Part shown: positions 50,864-59,857 of the stretch, one piece after another | How the letters are laid out: every line of letters begins with the position of its first letter | Position numbering within the stretch: the stretch's first letter is position 1 | Assembly (NCBI RefSeq): GCF_016464625.1 | Contig: NZ_JAEAGO010000002.1 | Coordinates: 434,001 to 498,000, forward strand | DNA length: 64,000 nucleotides | Direction: 5' to 3' | DNA from: Penaeicola halotolerans | GTDB lineage: Bacteria; Bacteroidota; Bacteroidia; Cytophagales; Cyclobacteriaceae | Translations under genes and position numbers: made by a program | Notes under the pieces: generated by a model | Databases searched by the model: none | What the model was told of the DNA's origin: nothing | What the model saw: the letters and a program-made list of their open reading frames with translations, nothing else

Positions 50864-51304
50864 ATGAAAGAAAGAATAGAAGCTTATAAACAATTCATCT
50901 GTGAGCGCGCTGCTAGCTATACCAAGCATCAGTATAATATGTATGAAGTAGATGCGCTACTGCGTCTTCCAGATAAGTTTGGAGGTGTCATTCCTCAAGA
51001 GCAAGCCGCTTCTGTAATGGATCAATTGGAAGCTTTGGTTAGTGTCATGCCTACCGCCTCTCAAAATGGTAGTGTGTATATCAAAGAGAAGACTAAGCTA
51101 TTTTCATATTTGCAGAAAGCGTATAAAATATACCGTAAAGGCTTCTGGATGGTCATCATGATGCCTGCGATGATGGCTATAGGTATTCCGATCGGCATGG
51201 CTATGGATAATCTAGCACTAGGTATTCCAATTGGTATGTCCATAGGTTCTGTCATTGGCCTGCTCATAGATCAAAAAACTGCGAAAGAAGGTCGTCAGCT
51301 TTGA
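50864..51304 (+). CDS. Hypothetical protein with glycine-rich membrane hairpin
   Basis: 146 residues. A charged helical N-terminal part (about 1-90) is followed by two hydrophobic segments in which GIPIGMAMDN and GIPIGMSIGS form an internal repeat, then a basic tail. The glycine-zipper-like hairpin would insert in the inner membrane. I do not recognise a named family. It lies alone between two terminators. The start follows the preceding terminator by 12 bases, so its promoter must lie inside or upstream of that hairpin. Confidence 0.7.
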   Translation: MKERIEAYKQFICERAASYTKHQYNMYEVDALLRLPDKFGGVIPQEQAASVMDQLEALVSVMPTASQNGSVYIKEKTKLFSYLQKAYKIYRKGFWMVIMMPAMMAIGIPIGMAMDNLALGIPIGMSIGSVIGLLIDQKTAKEGRQL

Positions 51305-51307
51305 CAT

Positions 51308-51340
51308 AAAAAAGCCTCTACTTTACAGCAGAGGCTTTTC
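51308..51340. terminator. Bidirectional terminator
   Basis: AAAAGCCTCT (51310-51319) pairs with AGAGGCTTTT (51330-51339); A and T runs on both sides serve the converging genes. Confidence 0.85.
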
Positions 51341-51359
51341 GTTGTATGATCAAATCATT

Positions 51360-52121
51360 TTACCTTCCTTGTTCTTTCATGAAGTCTGATTTCTTGATTC
51401 CTTTTAGGATGATATACAAGATACCTGATCCTATGAAGCCATAAAACCAAATACCTTGATTCCATGAGGCTTCCAGCTGTCCATCTATAGCGAGTGCTAC
51501 CAATTCAAATAGATAGATCAAGACGAAGATAGCGAGCAAGCCATTTTTTTCTTTTTTCAGCACTTTTTTGATGCTAAACGGAATGCTAGGCTTTTTGAAG
51601 TTTTTAAAACTTGGGATAAAAGCTGGTGTTCTCGCTGCCCAATCGGTATATCTTTCAGCAAATTTTTTGCGTAAAAACTGCTCCTCAGCGTACATGATGC
51701 GCTCATAATATACCCAGTACATCAGGCAAAATGCTACGATAAACCAAAGGTTTTCCGTAAGCATAGCGATGCCTAGCCACATAAAGAAGTTGCCAACATA
51801 AAGTGGATGTCTCACAGTAGAGTAGATACCTGTAGTATTGACTACATCAGCTACCTGCCCTTCAGCAGTATTTCTACCAGAAGTATTGGCGGGAGTGTAT
51901 CCTACTGTGTAGATTCTGATCAAGAGTCCAAACAGACACACAGCTAAGCAGATGATTTTAAAGGTTTCTTCCGTCACTATGCCGTCTATACTAGTAGGCA
52001 CATTAGCCCACTCTTGATAAGCAAATACTGCTAAACTTAATATTAAGATAATCAATGGGAGATTGCTTCGATGTCTAAACAGGAAATTACCCTGTTGCTC
52101 CATTTCTTCTTGTAATGCCAT
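51360..52121 (-). CDS. Isoprenylcysteine/phospholipid-type membrane methyltransferase family protein
   Basis: 253-residue membrane protein with about six to seven hydrophobic helices. The SAM-binding signature of the ICMT/PEMT superfamily is present: TGIYSTVRHPLYVGNF (RHP-x-Y) followed some 40 residues later by YAEEQFLRKKFAERYTDW (conserved Glu pair). Relatives methylate prenylcysteine, phospholipids or, in Leptospira LmtA, the 1-phosphate of lipid A; a lipid or lipid A substrate is plausible in a Gram-negative. The C-terminal ~80 residues (LKKEKNGLLAIFVLIYLF...) are an extra two-helix extension. Transcribed alone on the minus strand, and about 9 kb from a second, shorter family member at 61100. 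Confidence 0.82.
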   Translation of the reverse strand: MALQEEMEQQGNFLFRHRSNLPLIILILSLAVFAYQEWANVPTSIDGIVTEETFKIICLAVCLFGLLIRIYTVGYTPANTSGRNTAEGQVADVVNTTGIYSTVRHPLYVGNFFMWLGIAMLTENLWFIVAFCLMYWVYYERIMYAEEQFLRKKFAERYTDWAARTPAFIPSFKNFKKPSIPFSIKKVLKKEKNGLLAIFVLIYLFELVALAIDGQLEASWNQGIWFYGFIGSGILYIILKGIKKSDFMKEQGR

Positions 52122-52337
52122 AGTTTATTGGTGGTTAATGTATTTTTGACCCTAAAATGCTTTCAATCACTACTAAAGTGTTTGAATCGACTCGAAAGAT
52201 AAGGACAAGATGTCAATTCTACAGCATCTTAGCTTTCGAGACGCTTATTTTTTTAATTAGCTAGATGAAGTAATTGTTAATAAATCAAAAAAATGTGAAG
52301 AAGGCAAACAAAGTCCTAACTTCAAAGTCATCATCAT

Positions 52338-53240
52338 ATGGATAAGAATATGCGCATATTGATCACTGGAGGAACGGGTTTGGTAGGAACTGTTTTGACT
52401 AAGCTCTTGATAGATAAAGGACATGAAGTGGCTCATCTCAGTCGTAGTAAAGCTGATGGCTTGATCAAGACTTTCACTTGGGATATTACCAAAAGGCAAA
52501 TAGACCAAGAAGGGATCGAGTGGGCAGATGCTATCATACACTTAGCAGGGGCTGGCGTAGCAGAGAAGCGCTGGTCCGTAGATCGCAAGGCTGAAATCCT
52601 GCATAGTAGAACACATAGCACACAGCTACTTCGAGAAGCGATTGATCGTGCAACTAATAGGCCCACAATATTTGTATCCGCAAGTGCCATAGGAATCTAT
52701 GGAGCTGATACAGGAACGTCTCTTCTAGATGAGTCTGCACCAGCTGGTTCTGATTTCTTAGCACAAGTAGTGCAGGCATGGGAGCATGAAGTGACACAGA
52801 TCGAAACATTGGGTTTGAGAACTGTGATGGTTCGCATAGGTATTGTCTTGGCAAAGGAAGGAGGCGCACTTCCTCAGATGCTACAGCCACCAGTGGCGGC
52901 CCCACTCGGATCGGGCGATCAATACATGAGCTGGATTCATATCCAAGACTTAGCGGAGCTCTTTTTATTTGCATTGACGCATGAGATCAGTGGGGCTTTC
53001 AATGCAGTGGCTCCACATCCCGAGACCAATAGAGACTTGACTCAAAAGGCGGCTAAAGCTAAAGGGAAATTTTTTCTAGGTATTTCTGTTCCGGGGTTTT
53101 TACTCAAATTGATATTAGGAGAAATGGCGCAGATTGTCTTGGGAGGTTCTAAACTTTCAGCTCAAAAGATAACTGCTGCTGGTTTTCAGTTTAAATACCC
53201 ACGTGTAGAAGATGCGTTAAGGGATATTTTCAGTAAGTGA
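52338..53240 (+). CDS. TIGR01777-family NAD(P)-dependent epimerase (SDR39U1-like)
   Basis: 300 residues with an extended SDR fold. The Rossmann motif ITGGTGLVGTVL is at the N-terminus, IIHLAGAGVAEKRW follows, and the segment FVSASAIGIYG carries Ser and Tyr with an unusual spacing for the YxxxK site. The C-terminal LGSGDQYMSWIHIQDLAELF and SGAFNAVAPHPETN are diagnostic of TIGR01777. The reaction is not established; relatives act in chloroplast/cell-division contexts (SulA-like naming is historical). Start at 52338; the Met at 52350 is also possible. Its last 24 bases overlap tail to tail with the TauE/SafE gene. Confidence 0.88.
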   Translation: MDKNMRILITGGTGLVGTVLTKLLIDKGHEVAHLSRSKADGLIKTFTWDITKRQIDQEGIEWADAIIHLAGAGVAEKRWSVDRKAEILHSRTHSTQLLREAIDRATNRPTIFVSASAIGIYGADTGTSLLDESAPAGSDFLAQVVQAWEHEVTQIETLGLRTVMVRIGIVLAKEGGALPQMLQPPVAAPLGSGDQYMSWIHIQDLAELFLFALTHEISGAFNAVAPHPETNRDLTQKAAKAKGKFFLGISVPGFLLKLILGEMAQIVLGGSKLSAQKITAAGFQFKYPRVEDALRDIFSK

Positions 53241-53960
53241 TTGATAGAGCGTTACCATTCCGAGTAAAACGATGAGCACAAGAACGATTTTTTTGAAGAG
53301 CATCTCGGGGATATACTGGAGAATTTTCTTTCCTATCCATGAGCCTAAGAATGCGATGATGATTAGCGTAGGGAAGTAGTATAAATGACTGCGGTCTAGA
53401 TAGCCTTGGCTCAGGTAGATGATACTCCTGCTCAGGTCAACGCCAAAATCTATGGCTGAGGAAGTGGCTATAAATGCATTTTTGCTCAAGCTAAAAGCAG
53501 CCAATGTCAATCCACGAATAGCTCCTCCCGTACCTACTAATCCAGCTAGAAATCCTGATATGGTACCACCAAGTAGTGTATTTTTGGTGCTTGGCTGAAA
53601 CGTGAGGTTTGGTTTGACTAAAAAGAGTGTTCCCATAGCGATCAGAAAAGCACCAAGGGCTACTTTGGCCCAATAAAGCTCTATAAGGTTAGTTAGAATA
53701 GCTCCTATTGAGACAAAAACCACTGCAGGGATGCCTAGTGTCCAAGAGATTTTCCAATCAATATGTTTGAAAAACAAGATCAGTTTGGCGGAGTTGCTAA
53801 ACACATGAAAAAGTGCTGTAATCCCAAGCACCGTCTGAAAATCAAAGAAAAACTGAGCTAGTGGTACAAAGAGCATGGATGAACCAAAGCCTCCTATAGT
53901 CCCCAAGATCTCAGCGATGAGTGCTAGTAAGGCAAATAAAATGAGAGATTTGAGTGCCAT
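53217..53960 (-). CDS. TauE/SafE-family sulfite/organosulfonate exporter
   Basis: 247 residues with seven to eight hydrophobic helices and two related halves typical of the TauE/SafE (formerly DUF81) family, for example FGSSMLFVPLAQFFFDFQTVLGITALFH in the first half and SGFLAGLVGTGGAIRGLTLAAF in the second. The first repeat keeps the G-rich loop (GTIGGFGSS). Family members move sulfite, sulfoacetate or other small anions; the substrate here is undetermined. Divergent from the fluoride riboswitch-CLC gene across 130 bases; overlaps the epimerase gene by 24 bases at the 3' end. Confidence 0.88.
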   Translation of the reverse strand: MALKSLILFALLALIAEILGTIGGFGSSMLFVPLAQFFFDFQTVLGITALFHVFSNSAKLILFFKHIDWKISWTLGIPAVVFVSIGAILTNLIELYWAKVALGAFLIAMGTLFLVKPNLTFQPSTKNTLLGGTISGFLAGLVGTGGAIRGLTLAAFSLSKNAFIATSSAIDFGVDLSRSIIYLSQGYLDRSHLYYFPTLIIIAFLGSWIGKKILQYIPEMLFKKIVLVLIVLLGMVTLYQSLTENIP

Positions 53961-54002
53961 GTCCTTTTTTAATTAAATGTATTCAAAATCAGCAAGAAGA
54001 TT

Positions 54003-54010
54003 TATATTTG
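54003..54010 (+). promoter_or_regulatory. -7 box of the fluoride riboswitch transcript
   Basis: TATATTTG fits TAnnTTTG and places the transcription start just before the riboswitch. Confidence 0.65.
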
Positions 54011-54018
54011 CTATACAA

Positions 54019-54071
54019 AAGGTGATGGGGTTCCACCTGCAACCGCCCTTACAGGGCTGATGACTCCTGTT
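54019..54071 (+). promoter_or_regulatory. Fluoride riboswitch (crcB motif)
   Basis: The core GGTGATGGGGTTCCACC (54021-54037) folds with GGTG/CACC; then CAACC, a second stem GCCC (54045-54048) / GGGC (54054-54057) with loop TTACA, and TGATGACTCCTG (54058-54069). These are the conserved blocks of the crcB motif (GGNGATGGNGTTC, ACCGCC, TRATGACTCCT). The gene behind it is a CLC-F-type fluoride exporter, the classical target. The aptamer ends about 23 bases before the ATG, so control is probably over translation initiation or early transcription. Confidence 0.92.
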
Positions 54072-54093
54072 TCAGTCGCTTTATAAGCTAGAT

Positions 54094-55368
54094 ATGCATA
54101 TGTCCAGAAACAGGTTTGTCTCCAAATTTCTCTCTTCTCGTGATGTCCTTAGTGGCTATTTTCTTATCAAATGGTTCATCATAGCCTTGGTGATCAGCGT
54201 GCCTATTGGTATATCTTCGGCATTTTTTTTATGGTCATTGGCGGGGGTGACTGAGTTTCGCACCGCTCATCTGTGGATAGTGGCAGGCCTTCCACTCGCA
54301 GGTCTTTTGATTGGTTGGCTTTATCAGCGATATGGCACTTCAGTGCTTAGAGGAAATAACCAGTTGCTAGAATCATATTATGCTCCAGCGCAAGCTATTC
54401 CCTTCAGGATGGCGCCATTAGTGTTGATAGGCACTTTGATTACGCACCTTTTTGGGGGATCTGCTGGTCGAGAGGGAACTGCCGTACAGATGGCAGGAGC
54501 GATTGCAGATCGTGTCTATGCTTGGATTCCTCTATCCAAGCTTGAGAGGAGATTATTGCTTTTGATGGGAATAAGCGGGGGATTTGCCGCTGTCTTTGGG
54601 ACGCCTTGGGCGGGCGCTTTCTTTGCGCTTGAAGTGGTTGTGATAGGTCGTTACCGTTGGTGGGCGCTTCCATTTTTGCTCATCGTAGCCTATACGTCTG
54701 ATTGGGTTTGTCATGCCACAGGTGTAGGTCATATTTCCTATTTCATTGATGACTTCTTTTCATTTTCTGTAGTTGATCTAAGTAGTGTCTTTTTGGCTAG
54801 CGTGGCTTTTGGGATCATGGGTGCTGTATTTGCGTGGGCTTGTCATTTTTGGGCAGAGTTTTTCAAAGGCCTTGTGAGTAAAGCTATGTGGAGGCCTTTT
54901 GTTGGGGGAGTTTTTATCGCATTAAGTGTTTGGATGATGGGTACAGACAGGTATATAGGTTTGGGGATACCTACGATCATTGAGTCCTTTGAGGGACCGC
55001 TTCCTTGGTATGATTTTATTGTCAAAACACTCACTACATCATTTACACTAGGGGCTGGATTCAAGGGAGGTGAAGTGACACCGCTATTTTTTGTAGGTGC
55101 TACCATGGGCAATGCACTCTCTCAGTTTTTTACTACTCCTTTACCTTTATTGGTGGCTAGTGGTTTTGTGGGGGTGTTTTCTGGAGCTACTAAGACGCCT
55201 ATCGCTTGTACACTGATGGGCATGGAGCTATTTGGAGCACAGCATGGACTTTGGTTGGCACTTGCTTGTTGGGTAGCCTATTGGGCCTCAGGTCAGACGG
55301 GTATCTACGGTGCGCAGCGATTTTATAAGAGAGCGATCTTGTTTGGTAAAATGCGGTTTGGCCTTTAG
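54094..55368 (+). CDS. CLC-F fluoride/proton antiporter
   Basis: 424-residue CLC-family membrane protein with about 10-12 helices. Where chloride-type CLCs have GSGIP, this one reads RGNNQLLES, and GGSAGREGTAVQ replaces the GREGP loop; both are features of the fluoride-exporting CLC-F branch. GVFSGATKTPIACTLMGMEL near the C-terminus is the late selectivity region. There is no C-terminal CBS pair. It would export cytoplasmic F- in exchange for protons. Control by the upstream fluoride riboswitch independently supports the assignment. Starts at 54094; a second Met two codons on (54100) is possible. Confidence 0.93.
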   Translation: MHMSRNRFVSKFLSSRDVLSGYFLIKWFIIALVISVPIGISSAFFLWSLAGVTEFRTAHLWIVAGLPLAGLLIGWLYQRYGTSVLRGNNQLLESYYAPAQAIPFRMAPLVLIGTLITHLFGGSAGREGTAVQMAGAIADRVYAWIPLSKLERRLLLLMGISGGFAAVFGTPWAGAFFALEVVVIGRYRWWALPFLLIVAYTSDWVCHATGVGHISYFIDDFFSFSVVDLSSVFLASVAFGIMGAVFAWACHFWAEFFKGLVSKAMWRPFVGGVFIALSVWMMGTDRYIGLGIPTIIESFEGPLPWYDFIVKTLTTSFTLGAGFKGGEVTPLFFVGATMGNALSQFFTTPLPLLVASGFVGVFSGATKTPIACTLMGMELFGAQHGLWLALACWVAYWASGQTGIYGAQRFYKRAILFGKMRFGL

Positions 55369-55378
55369 TTGTGATGTA

Positions 55379-55555
55379 TTAAGAAAGCCGATTTTTGCCG
55401 TAAGTAAACCAAATGATGGCTCCTAAAAGTGGTGCTATAAGTACTATTACGATCCAGAGCAATTTATCTGTTTCGCTTTTGAAAGTATTCGTTCGAAGTA
55501 CATCGATCAGAGCGAAGATGCTGATGATCAAGATTATAGAACCGTAGCCAATCAT
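55379..55555 (-). CDS. PLDc_N-domain small membrane protein
   Basis: 58 residues on the minus strand, ATG at 55555 and TAA at 55379. Two hydrophobic helices (IGYGSIILIISIFALIDVL and LLWIVIVLIAPLLGAIIWF) are joined by RTNTFKSETDK; the order 'IDVLR ... DKLLWIVIVLIAPLLGAIIWFTYGK' matches the phospholipase D-nuclease N-terminal domain, which is often found alone as a short membrane protein of unknown role. It is convergent with the CLC-F gene, 10 bases from its stop. The remaining 55556-55720 shows no other gene. Confidence 0.78.
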   Translation of the reverse strand: MIGYGSIILIISIFALIDVLRTNTFKSETDKLLWIVIVLIAPLLGAIIWFTYGKNRLS

Positions 55556-55720
55556 AGCGTTATTTTTTTGAATGAAATTAGGTAAAAGCCTCTAATCTGC
55601 CAAGTAAATGCCAGCCCACTAGTCAGATAATGTAACCTTCTGCCAAAAAAGGATATTTGGAGATTTTCTTTTCCCTAAATTAAAGGCACTAATCAGGAAA
55701 TCAACCTAAAAAAGAACACC

Positions 55721-58252
55721 ATGAAAAGAATATTTACTCTGGTAATGGCTTTATTGACTGTTGGCTTTGTACAAGCACAAGTCACGATGGACTATTACTT
55801 ACCTCAGGATGTCACTTATGACCCTAACATCCCTACACCTGAGTCGGTACTCGGCTATGTGCCTGGTGAGTGGCATGTGAGCCATGACCAATTGGCAATG
55901 TACATGAGAACGCTAGCTGCAGCGTCTGATCGTATGACGATCGAGGAGTACGGGCGATCTTATGAGAACAGACCTTTGTACCTTTTGACGATCACAAGCC
56001 CTGCTAACCATAGCAAAATCGATCAGATCAAAGCGGATCATAAGAAACTTGTAGATCCAGCAGTATCTGGGAGTCTAGACGTCAAAAATATGCCTGGAGT
56101 CCTTTGGATGGGCTATAGCGTGCACGGTAATGAGCCAAGTGGTAGCAATGCTGCATTGATGGTGGCTTACTATTTTGCTGCCGCACAAGGTCAAGACATT
56201 GAAAATAAGCTGAAGGACTTAGTGATTCTTTTTGATCCGTCTATCAACCCTGATGGACTCAATAGATTTGCTAGCTGGGTGAATACGCATAAGAGTAAAA
56301 ACCTAGTCTCAGATCCTAACTCAAGAGAATTTAATGAAGCTTATCCAGGCGGTCGTACCAATCACTATTGGTTTGATCTTAACAGAGACTGGCTTCCAGT
56401 ACAGCATCCAGAGTCAAGAGGTCGTATCAAGAAGTTTCAAGAGTGGAGACCAAACATCTTGACAGATCACCATGAGATGGGAACTAATAGCACTTTCTTC
56501 TTCCAGCCAGGAGTGCCAGCGAGAAATAACCCGAATACTCCTTGGAAAAACTTTGAGTTGACAGAGAAGATCGGAACTTATCATGCAAAGTTTTTAGATC
56601 AAATCGGCTCACTTTATTACAGTCAAGAGAGCTTTGACGACTTCTATTACGGTAAAGGCTCGACTTATCCTGATGTACAGGGTTCGATAGGTATTTTATT
56701 TGAGCAGGCGAGCTCTAGAGGACATTTACAGGAAAGTGTCAACGGTCCACTTTCATTTCCTTTTACTATCAGAAATCAGTTCGTAACCTCTATGTCTACG
56801 CTACAAGCTGGCTATGAGATGCGTGAGGAATTGCTCAACTTCCAGAGAAACTTCTATCAAGAAGCTAAAAAAGAAGCTGCAGCAGATCCAGTGAAGGCTT
56901 ATATCTTCGGAGCAGACGAGGACAAGACCAAAGCCGCTCACCTAGCGGATATCATCTCTTTTCACGACATTGAGATGTACCGTCCTGCTGGGGAAGTCAA
57001 GATCAATGGAAAAGTATTCAAGCCAGAGAGTAGCTATATCATTCCAACTAATCAGCCTCAGTATAAGCTGATCAATTCAATGTTTGAAACGCGCACCACC
57101 TTCAAGGATAGTTTATTCTATGACATTTCTTCGTGGACACTTCCTTATGCATTCAACTTAGAGTTTGATAAAATCAGCGGAAAACCATCCCTTGGAGAGC
57201 GTGTAACAGAAGTAAAGCGTCCTGAAGGTAAAGTACTTGGCGGTGTAAGTGACTATGCTTATGCTTTTGAGTGGTTTGAGTATTATGCTGCGAGAGCTGC
57301 CTATCAGTTGATGGATAAAGGCCTCAACATCAAAGTGATGCAAGAGCCATTTACTTCAGCTGACGGAAGAGAATTTGCGAGAGGGACTATTTTGATTCCT
57401 AATAGTCTACAAAAGCATACGCAAGAAGAGCTACATGCCCTCATGGAACAAGTAGCTAAAGACAACGGTGTCGATATCTACGCGCTTAATACAGGTAATA
57501 CTAAAGGCGTGATGCTAGGTAGCCCTAACCTCACTAACCTAGAGAAGCCACGAGTAGCTCTCCTCGTGGAGAGTGGCGCAAGCAGCAACAATGCAGGTGA
57601 AGTATGGCACTTATTAGATCAGCGATTTGATATTCCGACTACTTTACTTCCTACTGGAGATGTCAATAGAACAGACCTCAGCCGCTACAATGTGATCATC
57701 ATGGTCAGTGGAAACTATGGGAATATCAATAAAGATGTCCTTAGAAATTGGGTAGCTGGAGGAGGTACGATCGTGGCGATGCAAGGAGCAGTTTCTTGGC
57801 TAGCAGCCAATGGTATAGGCAACTTCAAATTCAAGTCTGGCGGTAGCGGAGAGGAGAATCCTGCGCAATTGCCATATGCTTCTAGATCAGACTTCTATGG
57901 TGCACAGCGACTAGGTGGAGCGATTTTCAATGCCAAACTAGATCTGACGCATCCAGTAGCTTATGGCCATAAGCGTGCAGAGACGTATCTCTTTAGAAAT
58001 ACAACGCTATTTATGGAGCCAGCGAGTAGTCCATTTGCTAATCCTGTGATGTACACAGATCAGCCTTTGGCATCTGGCTATATCACTAAGCCACAGCTAG
58101 CCCAACTGAAAAACTCTGCTGGTGTAGTAGTGTCTGGAGTTGGTAGAGGCTCTGTTATAGGCTTTACAGACAATCCAAACTTCAGAGCATTCTGGTTTGG
58201 AACTAACAAACTTTTCATCAATAGTATCTTCTTCGGACAGATCACTAGATAA
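55721..58252 (+). CDS. M14-family zinc carboxypeptidase, exported
   Basis: 843 residues with a signal peptide ending at VQAQ. The M14 zinc site is visible: HGNE (His135, Glu138), the substrate-binding RTNHYWFDLNRDW region, and His in LTDHHEMG as the third ligand; the catalytic Glu is probably in GILFEQASSRG. After the ~330-residue peptidase domain comes a long C-terminal part with a glutamine-amidotransferase-like fold (RVALLVESGASSNNAGEVWHLL, VIIMVSGNYGNI, GGGTIVAMQGAVSWL), an arrangement I know from Bacteroidota M14 proteins. Probably degrades extracytoplasmic peptides. Single gene, terminator 20 bases after the stop. Confidence 0.9.
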   Translation: MKRIFTLVMALLTVGFVQAQVTMDYYLPQDVTYDPNIPTPESVLGYVPGEWHVSHDQLAMYMRTLAAASDRMTIEEYGRSYENRPLYLLTITSPANHSKIDQIKADHKKLVDPAVSGSLDVKNMPGVLWMGYSVHGNEPSGSNAALMVAYYFAAAQGQDIENKLKDLVILFDPSINPDGLNRFASWVNTHKSKNLVSDPNSREFNEAYPGGRTNHYWFDLNRDWLPVQHPESRGRIKKFQEWRPNILTDHHEMGTNSTFFFQPGVPARNNPNTPWKNFELTEKIGTYHAKFLDQIGSLYYSQESFDDFYYGKGSTYPDVQGSIGILFEQASSRGHLQESVNGPLSFPFTIRNQFVTSMSTLQAGYEMREELLNFQRNFYQEAKKEAAADPVKAYIFGADEDKTKAAHLADIISFHDIEMYRPAGEVKINGKVFKPESSYIIPTNQPQYKLINSMFETRTTFKDSLFYDISSWTLPYAFNLEFDKISGKPSLGERVTEVKRPEGKVLGGVSDYAYAFEWFEYYAARAAYQLMDKGLNIKVMQEPFTSADGREFARGTILIPNSLQKHTQEELHALMEQVAKDNGVDIYALNTGNTKGVMLGSPNLTNLEKPRVALLVESGASSNNAGEVWHLLDQRFDIPTTLLPTGDVNRTDLSRYNVIIMVSGNYGNINKDVLRNWVAGGGTIVAMQGAVSWLAANGIGNFKFKSGGSGEENPAQLPYASRSDFYGAQRLGGAIFNAKLDLTHPVAYGHKRAETYLFRNTTLFMEPASSPFANPVMYTDQPLASGYITKPQLAQLKNSAGVVVSGVGRGSVIGFTDNPNFRAFWFGTNKLFINSIFFGQITR

Positions 58253-58272
58253 GTTGAATTGAGCATTCATTT

Positions 58273-58306
58273 AAACCCGACTGCTGAAAAGTGGTCGGGT
58301 TTTTCT
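58273..58306 (+). terminator. Intrinsic terminator after the M14 gene
   Basis: AAACCCGAC (58273-58281) pairs with GTCGGGTTT (58294-58302), then T run. Confidence 0.88.
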
Positions 58307-58388
58307 TTTGCATCAAATGCGTAAAAAGCTGATTTTCGCTTTTGATCAGGGATAAATTCCTTAATTTTAAGCATTCATATAGGAACAG

Positions 58389-58892
58389 ATGAATCAAAAG
58401 TTTTTTCCCCTAGATAAGAATTACATCCTGAGGCAAGCTCAAGAATCGGCAGAAGCGCAATTATTGCCAGCACTTATTGCTATACTGAAGGAGTCATACG
58501 TCCAACTTTTTAATCCGCTAGGTCTACAGGATAGCTTGAGTAGACAGATTGCTCAAGCTTCAAACTTTCCGACTACTTACATCAGTGCTATCTATCATCA
58601 GTTAGCAGGGATTTATCGCTATAAGTTTGGGTCAAATCAGCTAGAGTTTCTTTTTGATGGTCGCACGCATTTGGAAAAATATCAAGAAGACTGGACCGAA
58701 CAGCTATGCGCTTGGATGAGATTTTTCTGCCAAGATGAGACTTTTGTAAAAGCTGTGCTAAAGATGACAATTCTATTCGACAAAGATACCAGAGCGATCT
58801 GTGCGGAAAACATGATCAAGGTAATGATCAATGAGCACTTTGCTGTGAAGGTAATCAAACGAAAAGGTGTCTTGAAGCTAAAGACAGCCTGA
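58389..58892 (+). CDS. Hypothetical protein
   Basis: 167 residues, mainly helical and soluble, without signal peptide or membrane segment. It begins MNQKFFPLDKNYILRQAQ and contains a central SAIYHQLAGIYRYKFG stretch; no motif suggests an activity. The N-terminal region shares a loose helical character with TetR C-terminal domains, but no HTH is present. Convergent with acyP (2 bases between stops). Real on the basis of length, core-like codon use and a TAATTTTA box with TTTTG 17 bases upstream. Confidence 0.65.
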   Translation: MNQKFFPLDKNYILRQAQESAEAQLLPALIAILKESYVQLFNPLGLQDSLSRQIAQASNFPTTYISAIYHQLAGIYRYKFGSNQLEFLFDGRTHLEKYQEDWTEQLCAWMRFFCQDETFVKAVLKMTILFDKDTRAICAENMIKVMINEHFAVKVIKRKGVLKLKTA

Positions 58893-58894
58893 TA

Positions 58895-59167
58895 TTATCT
58901 TCGAAAGTCAAAGTCTTCATAATTTTTCAAACTCAGCTCTTCTACCTCCACTTTGTCTACAACTGCTTGACTAGGTCCTGAGTGCACCCATTCGATGAGC
59001 TTTTGTACTTGTTCCTCGTCACCTTCTGCTTCTATCAATACACTGCCATCTGGCATATTGCGTACCCAGCCAGTTAGTCCGAGTGAGACAGCTTTTTCTA
59101 CGGTGCTGGCACGATAGTATACTCCTTGTACTTTGCCATAGACTTGTATGCGTTGACAGACTTTCAA
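58895..59167 (-). CDS. acyP: Acylphosphatase
   Basis: 90 residues, the standard length. It hydrolyses acyl phosphates to carboxylate and phosphate. The signature VYGKVQGVYYRAST has the catalytic Arg and GWVRNMPDGSVLIEAEG carries the catalytic Asn. It starts 3 bases after deoC on the same strand, so the two are co-transcribed; a functional link is not obvious. Confidence 0.95.
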   Translation of the reverse strand: MKVCQRIQVYGKVQGVYYRASTVEKAVSLGLTGWVRNMPDGSVLIEAEGDEEQVQKLIEWVHSGPSQAVVDKVEVEELSLKNYEDFDFRR

Positions 59168-59170
59168 GGC

Positions 59171-59824
59171 TTATTTAATTTGAGTGATGATATTTACTCC
59201 GGAACTAGTGCCGAGTCTATCAGCTCCAGCGGTGATCATAGCGATGGCTTGCTCGTATGTTTTGATGCCTCCTGAGGCTTTGATGCCTATGTTAGAGGGT
59301 AGTACTTCGCGTATGAGCTTGATATGATTGACTTGTGCCCCTTCTGGTGCAAATCCTGTAGAGGTCTTCACAAAATCCACTCCAGCATCTGCACATATTT
59401 TGCAGGCTTTGATGATTTCATCTTCCGTCAGATAAGCGGTCTCTATGATGACTTTGAGCACTTTTTCAGCTTCATGTGTAATGCTAGCTATTTTAGCGAT
59501 TTCTATCTTTGGCCATGTGAGCCCTGCCTTAAAAGCAGAAATATTCCAGACCAAGTCTAGTTCATCCGCACCATTTTTGATGGCTTGCTTGGCTTCAAAG
59601 GCTTTGACTTCAGTCATCTGATAGCCTAATGGAAAACCGATCACAGTCACTAGCTGTGTATCACTTTCTCCAAGGTCTCTTTTTGCCTTTTCTACCCAAA
59701 ATGGTGGGACACATATGCCACCAAATTCATGCGTTTTTGCGTCAGAAACAAGTTGTTCTATATCGGCATCTACGAGTGTGGGTTTGAGGTTAGTTTGCTC
59801 TATGTATCTATGTAGATTTTTCAT
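59171..59824 (-). CDS. deoC: Deoxyribose-phosphate aldolase
   Basis: 217-residue class I aldolase cleaving 2-deoxy-D-ribose 5-phosphate to glyceraldehyde 3-phosphate and acetaldehyde in deoxynucleoside salvage. Landmarks: GADELDLVWNISAF, LKVIIETAYLT with the helper Lys, and DFVKTSTGFAPEGA with the Schiff-base Lys. TIM-barrel length is normal. The start is close to the next upstream gene's stop (33 bases), suggesting a three-gene unit with the dehydrogenase-like gene and acyP. Confidence 0.95.
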   Translation of the reverse strand: MKNLHRYIEQTNLKPTLVDADIEQLVSDAKTHEFGGICVPPFWVEKAKRDLGESDTQLVTVIGFPLGYQMTEVKAFEAKQAIKNGADELDLVWNISAFKAGLTWPKIEIAKIASITHEAEKVLKVIIETAYLTEDEIIKACKICADAGVDFVKTSTGFAPEGAQVNHIKLIREVLPSNIGIKASGGIKTYEQAIAMITAGADRLGTSSGVNIITQIK

Positions 59825-59857
59825 GCGGAGGACTCGTCTTTGATTGATTAACCAAAA

